This document shows, piece by piece, positions 63,241-64,000 of a stretch of DNA of 64,000 nt. The stretch spans positions 434,001-498,000 of the forward strand of contig NZ_SCOL01000002.1 in the NCBI RefSeq assembly GCF_005503015.1, in the 5' to 3' direction. The translations under genes were made by a program, and so were the position numbers. A model generated the notes under the pieces. That model was not told the DNA's origin and ran no database searches. It worked only from the letters and a program-made list of their open reading frames with translations. The DNA is from Bacillus sp. E(2018). Its GTDB lineage: Bacteria > Bacillota > Bacilli > Bacillales > Fictibacillaceae. Within the stretch, counting starts at the first letter, position 1; every line of letters starts with the position of its first letter.

Positions 63241-64000
63241 ATGATAAAAAAGATAAGATTGCAGCCCATCTATATGAACAAGCTTCAGCTCTTAATGAAC
63301 CGTTTAGAGGATGTTCTTGTTAAACAGAGTCTTGAATTAGAAATGAGCAAGATGACGGCCGGTTTTCGCGGTGAAGACTCTATCAACTATTTTTTGAACA
63401 TGCTTCCGAACCAGAAAGAATGCCACGTTCTGCATGACCTTCGAATTCCCCATGAATCTACTTTTTTTTAAATCGACACGCTCATTGTAAATCCTACGTA
63501 CATCCTTATTATTGAAGTAAAGAACATCTCCGGTAACCTTTTCTTCGATCATACCTTCAATCAACTAATACGCACAAAAAACGGTATAGAAGAACCCTTT
63601 CAAGACCCTATCGCCCAATTTGAACGCCAAAAATACCAGCTTGAACACTGGTTGATTAAAAATAAATTTCCCACAGTTCCGATCGAGACTCTCGTTGTAA
63701 TGACTCATTCTCAATCTGTTTTGAAAACGAACGATGTATCGAGTCGTATATCGAAAAAAGTGATTCATAGTGTTCAACTGCTAGACCGAATCCGGGAGCT
63801 TCAACGGAAATATAAACAGCATGTGATTGTTTCAGGAGATGTAATGAACAAGGTCACGCGGCGATTGATCAAGGAACACACCCCACGGGATGTCGATGTA
63901 ATGGAGCGTTATAAAATTAGTAAAGAGATGATTATTAAAGGGGTGCAGTGTGAGGGGTGTTTGGGTTTCGGGATGAAAAAAGGCTATCGAACCTGGAATT
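63241..64000 (+). pseudogene. NERD-domain protein gene with in-frame stop, cut by window edge
   Basis: The frame opens at ATG 63241 (GAGGAG upstream) and ends at TAA 63469-63471. The same frame then runs on without a stop to base 64000, over 170 codons, and encodes the rest of a nuclease-related (NERD) domain: IDTLIV directly after the stop, IIEVKNISG, QLIRTKNG, DPIAQFERQKYQLEHWL. Before the stop the protein has the matching start (AGFRGEDSINYFL...). Intact relatives have a residue such as Gln where TAA lies (CAA to TAA change). The gene is probably inactive, or a sequencing error in the T-run. Confidence 0.8.

Overview
The window reads as chromosomal DNA of a low-G+C, aerobic, spore-former-type Bacillaceae. 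Most products resemble Bacillus subtilis families (YtiB, YcgQ/YcgR, YkwC, YozB, AdeR-Ald, Vpr, YflT), and GlyRS is the single-chain form behind a T-box. The gene set feels closest to Fictibacillus or Bacillus, but that is inference; no rRNA or tRNA gene is present to settle it. I see no prophage, transposase gene, CRISPR array or plasmid module.

Layout. 0-12.5 kb: YwdI-like protein, carbonic anhydrase YtiB, a secreted 5'-nucleotidase with a Pho-box promoter, stress protein YflT, an FAD oxidoreductase, a membrane-bound Xre regulator, alpha/beta hydrolase, YajQ, PlsC, and a cytosolic CpdB-like phosphoesterase. 12.5-31.5 kb: an unknown multi-pass membrane protein, the YcgR-YcgQ permease pair with a near-perfect Zur-type box, YkwC, a permuted papain-fold secreted protein, an MFS pump, the Vpr-type subtilase, YozB/CtaM, an M3 oligopeptidase and adeR-ald. 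31.5-45 kb: secreted alkaline phosphatase with a textbook Pho box, an OpuF-type compatible-solute ABC importer, a queuosine-precursor transporter under a preQ1 riboswitch, an HD hydrolase, secreted GlpQ, a Crp/Fnr-type regulator flanked by palindromes, and a DUF523-DUF1722 protein. 45-64 kb: hemolysin III, a TetR-MFS pair with matching operators, a Xaa-Pro peptidase, T-box-glyQS, a PfkB kinase, an orphan PTS IIA, a secreted M14 peptidase, then the maltose group malP-mapP-malL, and at the edge a NERD-domain gene broken by an in-frame stop.

Functional themes. Phosphate scavenging: two secreted phosphatases with Pho-type promoters plus secreted GlpQ. Maltose use: uptake as maltose 6'-phosphate, dephosphorylation by MapP, and cleavage by a GH13 enzyme whose residue 200 is Ala. 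The transporter lacks a IIA domain, which the orphan IIA 5 kb away could supply. Zinc homeostasis: YcgR/YcgQ carry His- and Cys-rich loops and a Zur-type site.

Repeats are the most unusual feature. Eight intergenic loci carry a ~130-bp imperfect palindromic element (AGTTGATT...AATCAACT ends). In at least three of them other repeats sit inside or beside it. Two intergenic arrays of exact 21-bp period, in opposite orientation, share a related core. These repeats are the best candidates here for something under-described; no complete new protein system is evident.
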